64,000 nt of DNA from UBA4466 sp963925035 (GCA_963925035.1 CAWUSK010000019.1:38932-102931); one strand, 5' to 3'; counted from the stretch's first letter, positions 54,436 to 63,106 are shown. Notes: generated by a model from the letters alone, not told the origin. Translations and numbers: made by a program.

Positions 54436-55071
54436 ATGGAAAATTATTATAAATCACTCTTAGACAACAATAAAGCATGGGTTGCTGCAACTCTTGAAAA
54501 AGATCCTCAATATTTTGAAAACCTAGCGAAAGGTCAACAACCTCCTATTTTATGGATTGGTTGTGCCGATAGTCGTGTTCCTGCCAACCAAATTATTGGA
54601 GCGCAACCAGGTGAAGTTTTCGTACATCGAAATATTGCCAATATGGTTATTCACTCTGACATGAATATGTTGAGTGTATTGGATTATGCTGTAAACGTTT
54701 TGAAAGTGAAACACGTAATCGTTTGTGGACATTATGGATGTGGTGGTGTTCAAACAGCCATGACAAACAAACAAGTTGGTATTATCGACAACTGGATTAG
54801 ACACATCAAAGATGTTTATCGTTTTCACAAGAACGAATTGGACTCAATTCCAAATGAACAAGTCCGTTTCGATCGTTTTGTAGAATTAAATGTGTACGAA
54901 CAAGTTCAAGGTTTAGCTAAAACCTCCATCATTCAAAATGCATGGGCAAGAAAGCAAGACATTCACTTGCACGGATGGGTATACGCAATTAACAATGGAA
55001 TTATCAAAGATTTAGACATTACACTAAAAGATAATGGTTCACTCGAAACGGTAGATCAAGTAGGAATGTAA
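54436..55071 (+). CDS. Beta-class carbonic anhydrase
   Basis: 211 residues. Zinc site of beta carbonic anhydrases: Cys and Asp in WIGCADSRVP, His and Cys in CGHYGCGGVQ, with the dimer-contact QPGEVFVHRNIANMV. Interconverts CO2 and bicarbonate in the cytosol. Immediately downstream of the SulP transporter and presumably in one operon with it; together they would import bicarbonate and supply it to carboxylases, for example those using biotin. Closed by a strong terminator. Confidence 0.96.
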   Translation: MENYYKSLLDNNKAWVAATLEKDPQYFENLAKGQQPPILWIGCADSRVPANQIIGAQPGEVFVHRNIANMVIHSDMNMLSVLDYAVNVLKVKHVIVCGHYGCGGVQTAMTNKQVGIIDNWIRHIKDVYRFHKNELDSIPNEQVRFDRFVELNVYEQVQGLAKTSIIQNAWARKQDIHLHGWVYAINNGIIKDLDITLKDNGSLETVDQVGM

Positions 55072-55097
55072 TTGATTTCATTAGATTTAATTACTTT

Positions 55098-55128
55098 AGT
55101 CCCGATGCAAATCATCGGGACTTTTTTA
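55098..55128 (+). terminator. Terminator of the SulP/carbonic-anhydrase operon
   Basis: Perfect 10-bp stem AGTCCCGATG (55098-55107) / CATCGGGACT (55113-55122), loop of five, then T6. The T tract runs straight into the former start codon of the AlkD pseudogene. Confidence 0.93.
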
Positions 55129-55798
55129 TGAATACAACTTCTCTCATTTCCAGTATTAAATCGGATTTTGAATCTGCCAGAAATCCAAATCACACAATTC
55201 AAATGGAAAATTACATGAGAAATAATTTTACGTTTTTAGAAATTCAATCACCTGAACGAAAATCAATTCAGTAACCATTTTCTCTCTGAAATTCAAGGAT
55301 AATTAACCTCAAAATAAAAATGGGAAGTCATTTTTGAATTGTAAAAAAAGGAAGATCGAGAATATCAATTGACGGCGATGGATCTCTTAAATAAATTCAA
55401 ATAGACTGAATTTATCCAAAGCAATATTGAAAAAATTTGAGTGATTAATTATCACCAAATAGTGCTGGGATTCAGCAGATACAATTGCTTCGAATGTGCA
55501 GGGTGTTTATTTTAAAAAAAATCCTAATCAGCAAAAAATCGTTAATGATCAATGGAGCGATTCGGGCAATATTTGGCTCATGCGTTCTTTTTTTATATTC
55601 CAATTGAAATACAAATCAGAAGTTGATTTTGAGTTTTCTTCAACTTTAATAAGCAAATTTCAATCGAATAACGAGTTTTTCATACAAAAAGCGATAGGAT
55701 GGTGTTTACGTCAATATTCAAAATACAATCCGGAAGCTGTGTATGATTTTCTTAATGAAAACAAACTATCTGGTCTGACTAAAAGGGAAGTTTCATAG
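55128..55798 (+). pseudogene. DNA alkylation repair protein (AlkD-like), frameshifted and nonsense-mutated
   Basis: Starts ATG 55128 (MNTTSLISSIKSDFESARNP, NHTIQMENYMRNNFTFLEIQ, SPERKSIQ, TAA 55272-55274). Later frames read KKEDREYQLTAMDLLNKFK and, at 55496-55798, KKNPNQQKIVNDQWSDSGNI, WLMRSFFIFQLKYKSEVDFE, FFIQKAIGWCLRQYSKYNPE, AVYDFLNENKLSGLTKREVS. These are the HEAT-like helices and the FFIQKAIGWxLRxYSKxNPEAV signature of AlkD. At least one frameshift and several stops lie in the middle third, where AlkD has its catalytic Trp/Asp region. Confidence 0.82.
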
Positions 55799-55816
55799 TA
55801 CCTCGGTTGAATTTTG

Positions 55817-55824
55817 TAATTTTG
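55817..55824 (+). promoter_or_regulatory. -7 box (TAATTTTG) of the gamma-carbonic-anhydrase-like gene
   Basis: Perfect TAnnTTTG match 20 nt upstream of the ATG at 55844. Confidence 0.55.
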
Positions 55825-55843
55825 ATGAACAAAAAAATAAAGA

Positions 55844-56365
55844 ATGGCACTAATAAAATCATGTCGAGGTAATACTCCTGAATTCGGAAAAGATTGTTGG
55901 TTTGCTGAAAACGCAACAATTGTAGGTGATGTAAAAATGGGAGACGATTGTTCCGTTTGGTTCAGTGCTGTTATTCGTGGTGATGTTAATTCTATCGTTA
56001 TGGGAAACAAGGTCAATGTTCAAGATGGCGCTGTAATTCATTGCACCTACGAAAAGACAAAAACAATTCTTGGAAATAACGTTTCAATCGGCCACAATGC
56101 CTTAGTTCATGGCTGTACGGTTGAAGATAACGTATTGATTGGAATGGGTTCAATCGTTATGGATGATTGTTACATTGAATCGGGCAGTATTATTGCCGCA
56201 GGAGCCGTTCTGCTAGAAGGAACACACGTTGAAGCTGGTTCTATTTGGGCAGGAGTTCCAGCCAAAAAAGTAAAAAACATTTCACCTGAACTTTTTGAAG
56301 GGGAAGTAATGCGAATTGCTAATAACTACAAGAAATATGCAAGTTGGTTTAAGGAGGAGAAATGA
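55844..56365 (+). CDS. Gamma-carbonic-anhydrase-like left-handed beta-helix protein
   Basis: 173 residues. Hexapeptide-repeat beta-helix (about 12-140) with the three metal-ligand histidines of the gamma-CA family: His in QDGAVIHCTYE, and the two in SIGHNALVHGC. Catalysis cannot be deduced: many homologues (PaaY, YrdA, CaiE) have no measured CA activity. The gene is intact although flanked on both sides by pseudogenes, which suggests selection for it. Own promoter; ends with the basic/acidic helix usual in the family. Confidence 0.93.
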   Translation: MALIKSCRGNTPEFGKDCWFAENATIVGDVKMGDDCSVWFSAVIRGDVNSIVMGNKVNVQDGAVIHCTYEKTKTILGNNVSIGHNALVHGCTVEDNVLIGMGSIVMDDCYIESGSIIAAGAVLLEGTHVEAGSIWAGVPAKKVKNISPELFEGEVMRIANNYKKYASWFKEEK

Positions 56366-56404
56366 CCATCGTTTAATCATCCATCGAAAAAATAATCATC
56401 CCAA

Positions 56405-56770
56405 ATGGCCATCATCATTTCACTCTTATTAATTGTATTGGTTTATTTTGGTTGGTCTAATTATAACAAATTAGCCATTCCGAAATGGGTTACAGCAACA
56501 GGAAGGTTTTCCAGTTAATGGAAAAACCTGCTATTGAAACACGTTCAATTCTATCGTTCACTCGATGAATTTGAATAACAAAAGTTTGAATTCCAAGTAC
56601 AAGGGTTCCTTTTAAATTGTAAGGTAACAGGGGGCAAAACATAAATCACTTTGTTAAATAAGCTACTGGCGATACCTCTCTGGATAATGAAAAGTTGGCA
56701 AAACTTGAAAACAGCATGCTTATCAAGTGATATGAATTACTACACTTCTTCGTATAGTAATCAAAGTTGT
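56405..56770 (+). pseudogene. Zinc-peptidase (MtfA/M90-like) gene remnant
   Basis: The frame from ATG 56405 reads MAIIISLLLIVLVYFGWSNY (TM helix), NKLAIPKWVTATGRFSS, TAA, WKNLLLKHVQFYRSLDEFE, TAA, QKFEFQVQGFLLNCKVTGGK, then further stops. The pattern W..LL..HV.FY..L...E..KFEFxVxxFL.N..xTG is typical of the N-terminal part of M90/DUF980 peptidases with an N-terminal anchor. The HExxH part is missing. The rest (to about 56770) is heavily decayed. Confidence 0.5.
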
Positions 56771-56981
56771 GTCCGTTGATTACGTGTCTCACTAATCCAG
56801 AGTCTGTCAAAGAAATCAGCTGTTCGAAAACGGACTACCCAAAAAAAGTAACTACTTTTATTCATGTAATTTTGTTCAGAAAACCAAGTTACATTATGGT
56901 GGGAAATCCTTTAGAGGAAATCCTGCTTTTCAAAAAGTTTATTGGACATTAGTGATTTTAAGCGCATATTATGTGTGAAAC
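56771..56981. other. Decayed intergenic sequence
   Basis: No intact gene. A short stretch in one frame (HYGGKSFRGNPAFQKVYW, about 56893-56946) looks like residual coding sequence but matches nothing I recognise. Confidence 0.4.
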
Positions 56982-57437
56982 TTAACTAAACCATTCGGCC
57001 AATCTAAACCTTAAAGGATAGCGTTTCTTTAAAGCGCAGGTGTCAATAAAGACTTTTTCCGAAAACGATTCGCTCATTTTTAACTGTGTTTTTGTGGCTC
57101 TCCTTACAGATTGCTGAATTGAATAATACATACATGTATCTTTCAAAACATAATCCGATACACCTTGTTTGATTAGACCTAAGATGTGATTAAAATTTAT
57201 GTTATTAGATAAATAAATAACATGACAATAATTATTCAGTTTTATTTTATTTAGTATACCAGTCGATTTTTCGGATTCCTCAATTATTAATATATGTGGT
57301 GGTAGCTTAACTAATAAATCATTTTGAATTTCGTCTTTAAAATGATGAACATTCACGTATTTTCTGCTCAAAGACCGATACACAGCTAATGCTTTAATAC
57401 TGCCTACAACATATATTATTGTTTCCTTGTTTTGCAC
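56982..57437 (-). CDS. Degenerate receiver-domain protein (phospho-acceptor Asp replaced by Glu)
   Basis: 151 residues from GTG 57437. The fold pattern follows CheY (beta1 ETIIYVVG, beta3 HILIIEESEKSTG, beta4 HVIYLSNN, beta5 and the Lys in GVSDYVLKD), and it aligns with the intact receiver encoded next to it. The acidic pocket of strand 1 (DD) is absent and the acceptor Asp of strand 3 is Glu53. The switch-like 'YLS' and the conserved Lys remain. It may be a constitutively on-like or docking receiver. A basic C-terminal tail (about 112-151) follows. Last gene of the H-NOX cluster but 283 bp from the next one. Confidence 0.65.
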   Translation of the reverse strand: MQNKETIIYVVGSIKALAVYRSLSRKYVNVHHFKDEIQNDLLVKLPPHILIIEESEKSTGILNKIKLNNYCHVIYLSNNINFNHILGLIKQGVSDYVLKDTCMYYSIQQSVRRATKTQLKMSESFSEKVFIDTCALKKRYPLRFRLAEWFS

Positions 57438-57720
57438 AACGTAAGTTTTAAGTTATTGAATAATTATTTTTCTAGTTAGCGCGGGATTCTATTTCTCACC
57501 CAATCACTAAAATCAAGCCAATAAACTTAAACTATTGATTTACAATACACTAATAATTAATTAGACGCCAAGAGGTCAATTAATTCCCCTTTTTGGGGGT
57601 TTTATTTTCATTTTGGGACAATGCATTTCAGATGATAATCATTTTTATTTTAATACTCGAAAGAGTTTTAATACTGCTAAATCTTTGATTGCTGCATTCA
57701 AGCATCTAATGACAATTCAT
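57438..57720. other. Intergenic region with short C4/G5 hairpin and one GGGACAA motif
   Basis: Contains CCCC TTTTT GGGGG followed by TTTTATTTT (about 57586-57610), a weak terminator-like hairpin, and TTGTCCC on the minus strand (57615-57621), the same heptamer as in the pair at 63001-63029. No gene is seen. Confidence 0.4.
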
Positions 57721-58155
57721 TTAATATTGAGAAAGTCCAATTTTGGTTCCTACTAGATGTACTTTAAAATTTTTAGTTTTTGAAACGATTTGGTCGATAA
57801 CGTTGTTAATTACGTTGGCTGAATTGCTGGTTTTCTCAACATATGTTACAGCACCCTCTTTCAAAGCCTTTACTGCGATATGCATATATTCTTGCCCAGA
57901 TAGATATATAACCTGAACTTTTCCTTTAAATTTCCTGTTTACTTCGTCTAAAATTTCGAGACCTGTCGTATACTTTAAAGTATGATCGAGAATTAATACA
58001 TCAGGAGCGTCCTCTAGTGCCGCTAAACAATCTTGTTCCGCTTGAAAATATTCAATAGAATAATTTGGTGAATTTAGAGCATTTTTCAAAAAAATTCCAT
58101 AATACCTATCGTCGTCAAGAATAAAAATTTTTACTTTTTCACTATAATGTTGCAT
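57721..58155 (-). CDS. Stand-alone receiver-domain response regulator
   Basis: 144 residues, only a CheY-like receiver: acidic pocket LDDDR (14-16), phospho-acceptor Asp57 in VLILDHTLKYTTG, Ser in YLSGQEY, Lys in VTYVEKT. No output domain; the short C-terminal tail ends VGTKIGLSQY. Its receiver resembles that of the NtrC-type activator in this cluster (QVIYLSGQEYMHIAVKALKE versus KVIIISGQEDVQIAVNLLSK), suggesting a common origin. It could accept phosphate from the HPt domain of the hybrid kinase and compete with the activator. A near-consensus -7 box (TATCTTTT) lies about 10 nt upstream. Confidence 0.9.
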   Translation of the reverse strand: MQHYSEKVKIFILDDDRYYGIFLKNALNSPNYSIEYFQAEQDCLAALEDAPDVLILDHTLKYTTGLEILDEVNRKFKGKVQVIYLSGQEYMHIAVKALKEGAVTYVEKTSNSANVINNVIDQIVSKTKNFKVHLVGTKIGLSQY

Positions 58156-58274
58156 AATTCTTTTTTAGAAAAGATATAACAAAAAACAATCCAAAACACT
58201 TAATACCAACATTTACATAGTTTTAGCCGAATTAATGAAAAATAAATTTCCCGATTTGGGTCAATTTAAAGAAT

Positions 58275-61037
58275 TTATAAAATCACACTTTTTAATTCTT
58301 CCACGAGAATCAATATGCATAGTTCAAATGATCTAACTGCAGGCAACAACGAAATGTCATCAAACTCCTCAATTTCCAATGCCCTAATCAGCTCCACTAA
58401 ATTCTGAGACCCCAATTGTTGAATCGCTGGTTTCATGCTATGCGCAATCATTCCAACGTCATAACGTCTTGCTTCTGACGCTGCTAAATTCATGTTTGCG
58501 ATACGGAGTAACGAATCTTCAATAAAAATAGTCCTTAGTGTTTCTGCAAAGCCAAAATCACCCTGAGATGCAGCCAATAGCTTTTTCCTCAACTCAATAT
58601 TTCTATTAATTGAAAAATGAACAAGCATATTAAATAAATCCTCTTGTTGAAAAGGTTTTAATAACACATCGTTAAATCCCATACTCAAATACTCAGACTT
58701 ATCATCTCCAATAGAATTAGCAGTTAGCGCAATTATCGGAATAAAGTAATTCTTTAGATTTGTGCGAATAATTGCTGTAGCGTCAAGACCATTCATAATT
58801 GGCATTCGAATATCCATTAATACGATGTCAAAATCTTTATCCTCCATCAATTTTATTGCATTCTGACCATCTTTCGCTATTTCAAAATTAACCCCCCAAC
58901 TGTCTAGAATTTTCCCAATCAATAACTGGTTCACGTCATTATCCTCCGCCACTAGAACACTAAGTCCTTCTAATTTTGTGCTATCGTATTCCAATTCAGA
59001 ATTAATCAATTGATTCGTTTGATGAACTTCAACCGGAAATTTAAAACTAAGTGTAAAACGAGTTCCCTGATTTAAGCGTTCCACATGAATACTACCATCC
59101 ATGAGTTTAACGATATTATTCACAATCGACAATCCCAGGCCTGTTCCTCCGTATATTTCAGGGTTATTGTTCTTTGCCTGTGTAAAATCTTCGAATACAG
59201 TTAATAATTCATCTTCTGGAATTCCTATCCCTGAATCTTCTATTATTATTTCAATATCACTCGCATCAATTGGATTGGAAGCAGATAATTTAACATATCC
59301 CTCATTCGTAAATTTGAGTGCATTCGAAATTAAATTTTGAATGACCTGAGTAAATCTTAGTTTATCGAAACTATGCAAATAACCTTCCTGAACGTTCAAC
59401 TTCAACTCAAAGTTCACCCCCTTCTCTTTGGCCTGATACGCAAGCATGAAAGCGATTTCTTCCAACGTGTTTTTTATTACATTTAAACTTGGCTTTAATT
59501 TAATTCCCATCGCTTCTGTTTTAGACAAAAGTAAAATGTCATTAATTAAATTAAGTAAGTTGTTAGATGCTAAGGAAACTTGTTTTATCATTTCCCTTTG
59601 ATCTTCATTCAATTCACTCGTCTTTAAAATTTGAGACAAACCAATGACCGCATTAAGCGGCGTCCGAATTTCATGACTTATATTTGCTAAAAAAACTTCT
59701 TTGGCACGAAGAGATTCTTCAGCCACGTTCTTTGCTTCAATTAATTGAGCCTCAATAATTTTTCTTTCCGAAATATCTAAATGAATCCCAATTGATCCTG
59801 CAAAACGATTATTTTGATCATAAAATGGTGCACCGCTAATCATCACCCATTTTTTTGTTTGATCTTTACAAATAAGTTGAATTTCGTATACGCCTATTTC
59901 GCCGCTCCTTCTATTACCTTGCTCTTTGGCCATTATTTCCATCGCTTCATCTGTTAGGAGGAATTCACCGTAATTCCCTTCTAACTCTTCCGGCGAATAG
60001 CCGACTATTGCGCAAAAACTTTTGTAAGCTTTCACAATTTTTCCATCCCTGTCTGTTTCTAATAAACCCAACTCCATGTTCTCAATAATCGAACGGAACT
60101 TGTCTTCACTTCTTAATAATGCTTTTTCAAATATTTTTCGTTCAGTTATAACTCGAGCGATGACAGAGATTTCGGTTAATCCAGATTCATTTTGTGATAA
60201 ATTTACGTTTTGTCCAAGCCAAATCTCTAACCCATCTTTGGATATGATTGGAAACTCTGTATATGTAGTTTCTGTTGCGCTTTCCAATTGAAATTTATAA
60301 AAATTAACTACGCGTTTTTGATAATCTGGTCGTATTAACTCACTAAAATTCTTCAATTGAAGTTCGCGCTCGGAAAAGCCAGTTAATGCGCATGTCACAT
60401 TATTAACAAAAGAAAAATTACCTTCCGGTGACATTCCAAAAATTAAGTCACTCGATTTATCAATTAAGTCAATGTATTTTTTCTGCTGCAGCGCATTCGT
60501 TTCTTCCAACAGCATACGTTGAGTAATATCCTCAACTACAACAACTCTAGCTTGTTCATTTTCAAATTCGATAGAAACACCTGTAATTTTAACCATTGAA
60601 ATACTTCCATCCTTTTTTACGTGGTTCCAAACCCTTGTGTTATTCACCCCTGATTTTATTAAATCAATCTGGTTCAGTACCGATTTCTTATCGTCATCAT
60701 TGTATAAATCAGTTATCAATAATTTATAAAACTCTTCTTTGGAATAACCATATTCACGGACTGCCGTGTTATTTGCATTTAATATTTTTAAGGATTTAAG
60801 AGAATAGGTAAAAATAGAAAACGGGTGAGCCTCAAACACTTCTTGCTGAATAAGCTGAGTTCTGTTAATTTCTAAATATTTACGATTTGTTTCCTCATTT
60901 AATTTTTTGCGTAGCGCTTCAATTTCCAATTTTTGCTCATATATTTCCAAACTTTTTGTTTCCAAAATACGTTCGGATTCTTTTCGAGCCAGTCGCTCTC
61001 TTTCCAATACCCGCAATATTTTACTTTCAGAACTCAT
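58275..61037 (-). CDS. Soluble hybrid histidine kinase, PAS-PAS-PAS-HK-REC-HPt (H-NOX partner)
   Basis: 920 residues and no transmembrane segment. Order: coiled coil (1-60), three PAS domains (about 70-180, 185-305, 312-430), HisKA with the phospho-His in FLANISHEIRTPLNA (about 453), HATPase (VIQNLISNALKFT, IEDSGIGIPED, GTGLGLSIV), receiver (VAEDNDVNQLL, Asp about 739 in VLMDIRMP) and C-terminal HPt with His in IAHSMKPAIQQLG (about 865). The ATG overlaps the stop of the H-NOX gene by 4 bp, so the cytosolic NO sensor and this kinase are made together. It is an H-NOX-associated kinase by context. PAS domains may add further signals. Confidence 0.93.
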   Translation of the reverse strand: MSSESKILRVLERERLARKESERILETKSLEIYEQKLEIEALRKKLNEETNRKYLEINRTQLIQQEVFEAHPFSIFTYSLKSLKILNANNTAVREYGYSKEEFYKLLITDLYNDDDKKSVLNQIDLIKSGVNNTRVWNHVKKDGSISMVKITGVSIEFENEQARVVVVEDITQRMLLEETNALQQKKYIDLIDKSSDLIFGMSPEGNFSFVNNVTCALTGFSERELQLKNFSELIRPDYQKRVVNFYKFQLESATETTYTEFPIISKDGLEIWLGQNVNLSQNESGLTEISVIARVITERKIFEKALLRSEDKFRSIIENMELGLLETDRDGKIVKAYKSFCAIVGYSPEELEGNYGEFLLTDEAMEIMAKEQGNRRSGEIGVYEIQLICKDQTKKWVMISGAPFYDQNNRFAGSIGIHLDISERKIIEAQLIEAKNVAEESLRAKEVFLANISHEIRTPLNAVIGLSQILKTSELNEDQREMIKQVSLASNNLLNLINDILLLSKTEAMGIKLKPSLNVIKNTLEEIAFMLAYQAKEKGVNFELKLNVQEGYLHSFDKLRFTQVIQNLISNALKFTNEGYVKLSASNPIDASDIEIIIEDSGIGIPEDELLTVFEDFTQAKNNNPEIYGGTGLGLSIVNNIVKLMDGSIHVERLNQGTRFTLSFKFPVEVHQTNQLINSELEYDSTKLEGLSVLVAEDNDVNQLLIGKILDSWGVNFEIAKDGQNAIKLMEDKDFDIVLMDIRMPIMNGLDATAIIRTNLKNYFIPIIALTANSIGDDKSEYLSMGFNDVLLKPFQQEDLFNMLVHFSINRNIELRKKLLAASQGDFGFAETLRTIFIEDSLLRIANMNLAASEARRYDVGMIAHSMKPAIQQLGSQNLVELIRALEIEEFDDISLLPAVRSFELCILILVEELKSVIL

Positions 61038-61534
61038 TCAGTTGACTTAATTGTAAATAGAACGGTATCATTCCCTTTATCTTTCATATTGATGGAGAAA
61101 TTGATGGCAAAGTACTCCATTCTTCGCTTTGAACTATAAAGCATTTTCATTATATCCGAACCTATTCTTTTTGTTCCAAAACGAGGAAGCTCTGCGTCTG
61201 GATATATTTTTTTGACATCTCCATGAATCTGCGAATCTACTTGCTCTAACAGCTGAAAAGGGTGTTCGATGTTCGCTAAACAATCACCATAATTCTTATA
61301 AAATGTATCAAAAACATAATCACCATATTTTTTCAATAATTCATTCTCTTTCAGATCTGTAACAAGAGATAGCTGTTTGACCAATTGATCAAACTCTTTA
61401 AATTCATGCGTTCCTACCCCAGAATAAATCCCATTAGATTCCAGTTTCGATTTGTCTATGATACGATTCAATATTTCAGAACTGCAATCTTTTTCTACCA
61501 TTTCAAGAAATTCGTTGAAAATTATTCCCTGCAT
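61034..61534 (-). CDS. H-NOX (haem nitric oxide/oxygen-binding) sensor protein, short form
   Basis: 166 residues. The pattern MQGIIFNEFLEMVEKDCSSE and SGVGTHEFKEFDQLVKQLS matches the H-NOX N-terminal helices; the proximal haem ligand is His104 in SQIHGDVKKIYPDAELP and the propionate-binding YxSxR motif is Tyr133-Ser135-Arg137 (YSSKR). After YxSxR the usual EGLI.G.AEHF helix is absent and the protein ends with two strands, so it is about 20-25 residues shorter than typical H-NOX. No Tyr of the O2-binding type is evident distal to the haem, so NO sensing is more likely. 4 bp upstream of the activator gene's stop on the transcript order activator, H-NOX, kinase. Confidence 0.88.
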   Translation of the reverse strand: MQGIIFNEFLEMVEKDCSSEILNRIIDKSKLESNGIYSGVGTHEFKEFDQLVKQLSLVTDLKENELLKKYGDYVFDTFYKNYGDCLANIEHPFQLLEQVDSQIHGDVKKIYPDAELPRFGTKRIGSDIMKMLYSSKRRMEYFAINFSINMKDKGNDTVLFTIKSTE

Positions 61535-61538
61535 ACAT

Positions 61539-62873
61539 TTATTTTAATAGTCTGTAAATAGTCGACTTCCCTATTCCTAATTTCTTCGCTACCAATCGCA
61601 CATTATTATTGTGTCGGTCAAGCATATTTTCGATTAATCGTTTGTTTCGATCTTTTAGCGTAAGGTCCAAATCACTCATTTCAACGTATCCATTTGATAA
61701 ATCATTGAAAATTATATGCTCTGGTCCTATATACCCATCATCAGTAAGAACGCAAGCTAGATCTATAATTGATTTTAACTCACGAATATTGCCTGGATAA
61801 TGATAAGCAATCAATTTATTTGTAGCTTCTTCACGCAACACTCTTCGTCCCAAATTATTTTTTTTTGTGTAAGCGGCAGAAAAATGATGTGCGAGCACCA
61901 AAATGTCGTTATCACGTTCCATCAGCTTAGGCAAATGGATAGACAACCCCATCAATCTATAGTATAAATCTTGTCGGAAATTGCCTTTTCTCACTTCTTC
62001 AGCAAGATCCTTATTTGTAGCACTTATTATTCTACAATTTATCGAAATAACCTTGCTAGAGCCTACTCTGCTAATTTCCATTTCCTGTAAAACCCTTAAA
62101 AGTTTTACTTGGATACCTTCATTTATTTCGGCTATTTCATCCAAAAATATTGTCCCTTTTCCCGATTCTTCAAACTTCCCGTTTCTATCTTCATTCGCCC
62201 CTGTAAAAGCACCTTTAACATAGCCAAACAGCTCGCTTTCTAAAAGGGATTCAGACAAAGCTGAAAGATTAACAGCTACAAACGGATGTTTTCCTCTGTT
62301 CGAGTTGAAATGAATTGCTCGTGCAACCAACTCCTTCCCTGTTCCAGTTGCTCCAAATACGGATACATTAATATTACTCGTTGATGCTTTTTCAATAAGG
62401 TTGTAAATACCATCGAACTTTTTAGAATTACTAATCAAGATGTCTTTAAATGAATACTTCGCGCGGACTTCTCTTTCCAACTCTACAATCTGATTTTTAA
62501 GCCCCTGATTTTCATTAATGTTACGCATTATTTGAAAAATTCGATTGCGTGATTCATCATTTTTAACCACATAGTCAAGTGCACCTTTACTCAAGAGATT
62601 AACGGCAATTTGCACATCTTCTTGACCAGAGATAATTATCACTTTACTCTCAGGACATTTTTTTTTAATCCGTTCTAAAATCTTTTCGCCCTTAGCATCA
62701 GGTAAATTAAAATCCAATGTTACAATGTCCGGTTGAGCATTCAATTTCGCCATAAGCTGCTCGGCAGTATGGACTATTTGAATATTGTAATCGCCTGTCA
62801 AAGAAAGTGTATGCTTTATAAACTCAGCATACCATTTATCGTCCTCAGTAATAATAATCGATAATTTTTCCAT
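61539..62873 (-). CDS. NtrC-family sigma-54-dependent response regulator
   Basis: 444 residues. Receiver (1-120; acid TEDD, phospho-acceptor Asp about 55 in IVTLDFNLPD, Ser in IIISGQED, Lys in DYVVKND). AAA+ domain (about 146-380) with Walker A GATGTGKE, the sigma-54-contacting GAFTGA in YVKGAFTGANED, Walker B GTIFLDEIAE and arginine fingers in RVGSSK/FRQDLYYRL. Fis-type HTH (about 405-444; NNVRLVAKKLGIGKSTIYRL). First gene of the H-NOX cluster, 4 bp before the H-NOX gene. Expected to activate sigma-54 promoters, such as the one found divergently at 63091. Confidence 0.96.
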   Translation of the reverse strand: MEKLSIIITEDDKWYAEFIKHTLSLTGDYNIQIVHTAEQLMAKLNAQPDIVTLDFNLPDAKGEKILERIKKKCPESKVIIISGQEDVQIAVNLLSKGALDYVVKNDESRNRIFQIMRNINENQGLKNQIVELEREVRAKYSFKDILISNSKKFDGIYNLIEKASTSNINVSVFGATGTGKELVARAIHFNSNRGKHPFVAVNLSALSESLLESELFGYVKGAFTGANEDRNGKFEESGKGTIFLDEIAEINEGIQVKLLRVLQEMEISRVGSSKVISINCRIISATNKDLAEEVRKGNFRQDLYYRLMGLSIHLPKLMERDNDILVLAHHFSAAYTKKNNLGRRVLREEATNKLIAYHYPGNIRELKSIIDLACVLTDDGYIGPEHIIFNDLSNGYVEMSDLDLTLKDRNKRLIENMLDRHNNNVRLVAKKLGIGKSTIYRLLK

Positions 62874-63000
62874 ACGGTTTTAAGTTAACAGAAAAAACAA
62901 TATCTGCATAATTAAATTAGCATATCATTACTGAGATTGAATATTTGCCACGTTTTGAAGGTTATTTATTATTAAAAGTTCGAATTTACCATCTAAAAAT

Positions 63001-63029
63001 TTGTCCCTTTTTGAGAAAACTTGTCCCTT
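63001..63029 (+). promoter_or_regulatory. Two direct TTGTCCCTT repeats, candidate activator-binding sites
   Basis: TTGTCCCTT occurs at 63001-63009 and 63021-63029, exactly 20 bp (two helical turns) apart, in the intergenic region between the NtrC-type activator and the divergent secreted-protein genes. The pair is 62-90 bp upstream of the -24 element, the usual place for enhancer-type sites. Confidence 0.55.
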
Positions 63030-63090
63030 ATTAAAGAAAATTGATTCATGTTGAAAAGTTTATAGCCTAACTATCAGGTAATTATGTAAT

Positions 63091-63106
63091 TGGCAATACT
63101 ATTGAT
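63091..63106 (+). promoter_or_regulatory. Sigma-54-like promoter
   Basis: TGGCAATACTATTGAT: TGGCA matches the -24 element (TGGCAC) and TTGA the -12 element (TTGC) with the correct 5-bp spacer. It lies 32 bp upstream of the ATG at 63138 and opposite the divergent sigma-54 activator gene. The -12 element has A instead of the preferred C, so strength is uncertain. Confidence 0.55.

Noticed and set aside
57586..57610. C4-T5-G5 hairpin with T-rich tail as a strong terminator
   Set aside because: The stem is only four to five base pairs, too weak to call; noted in the intergenic entry.
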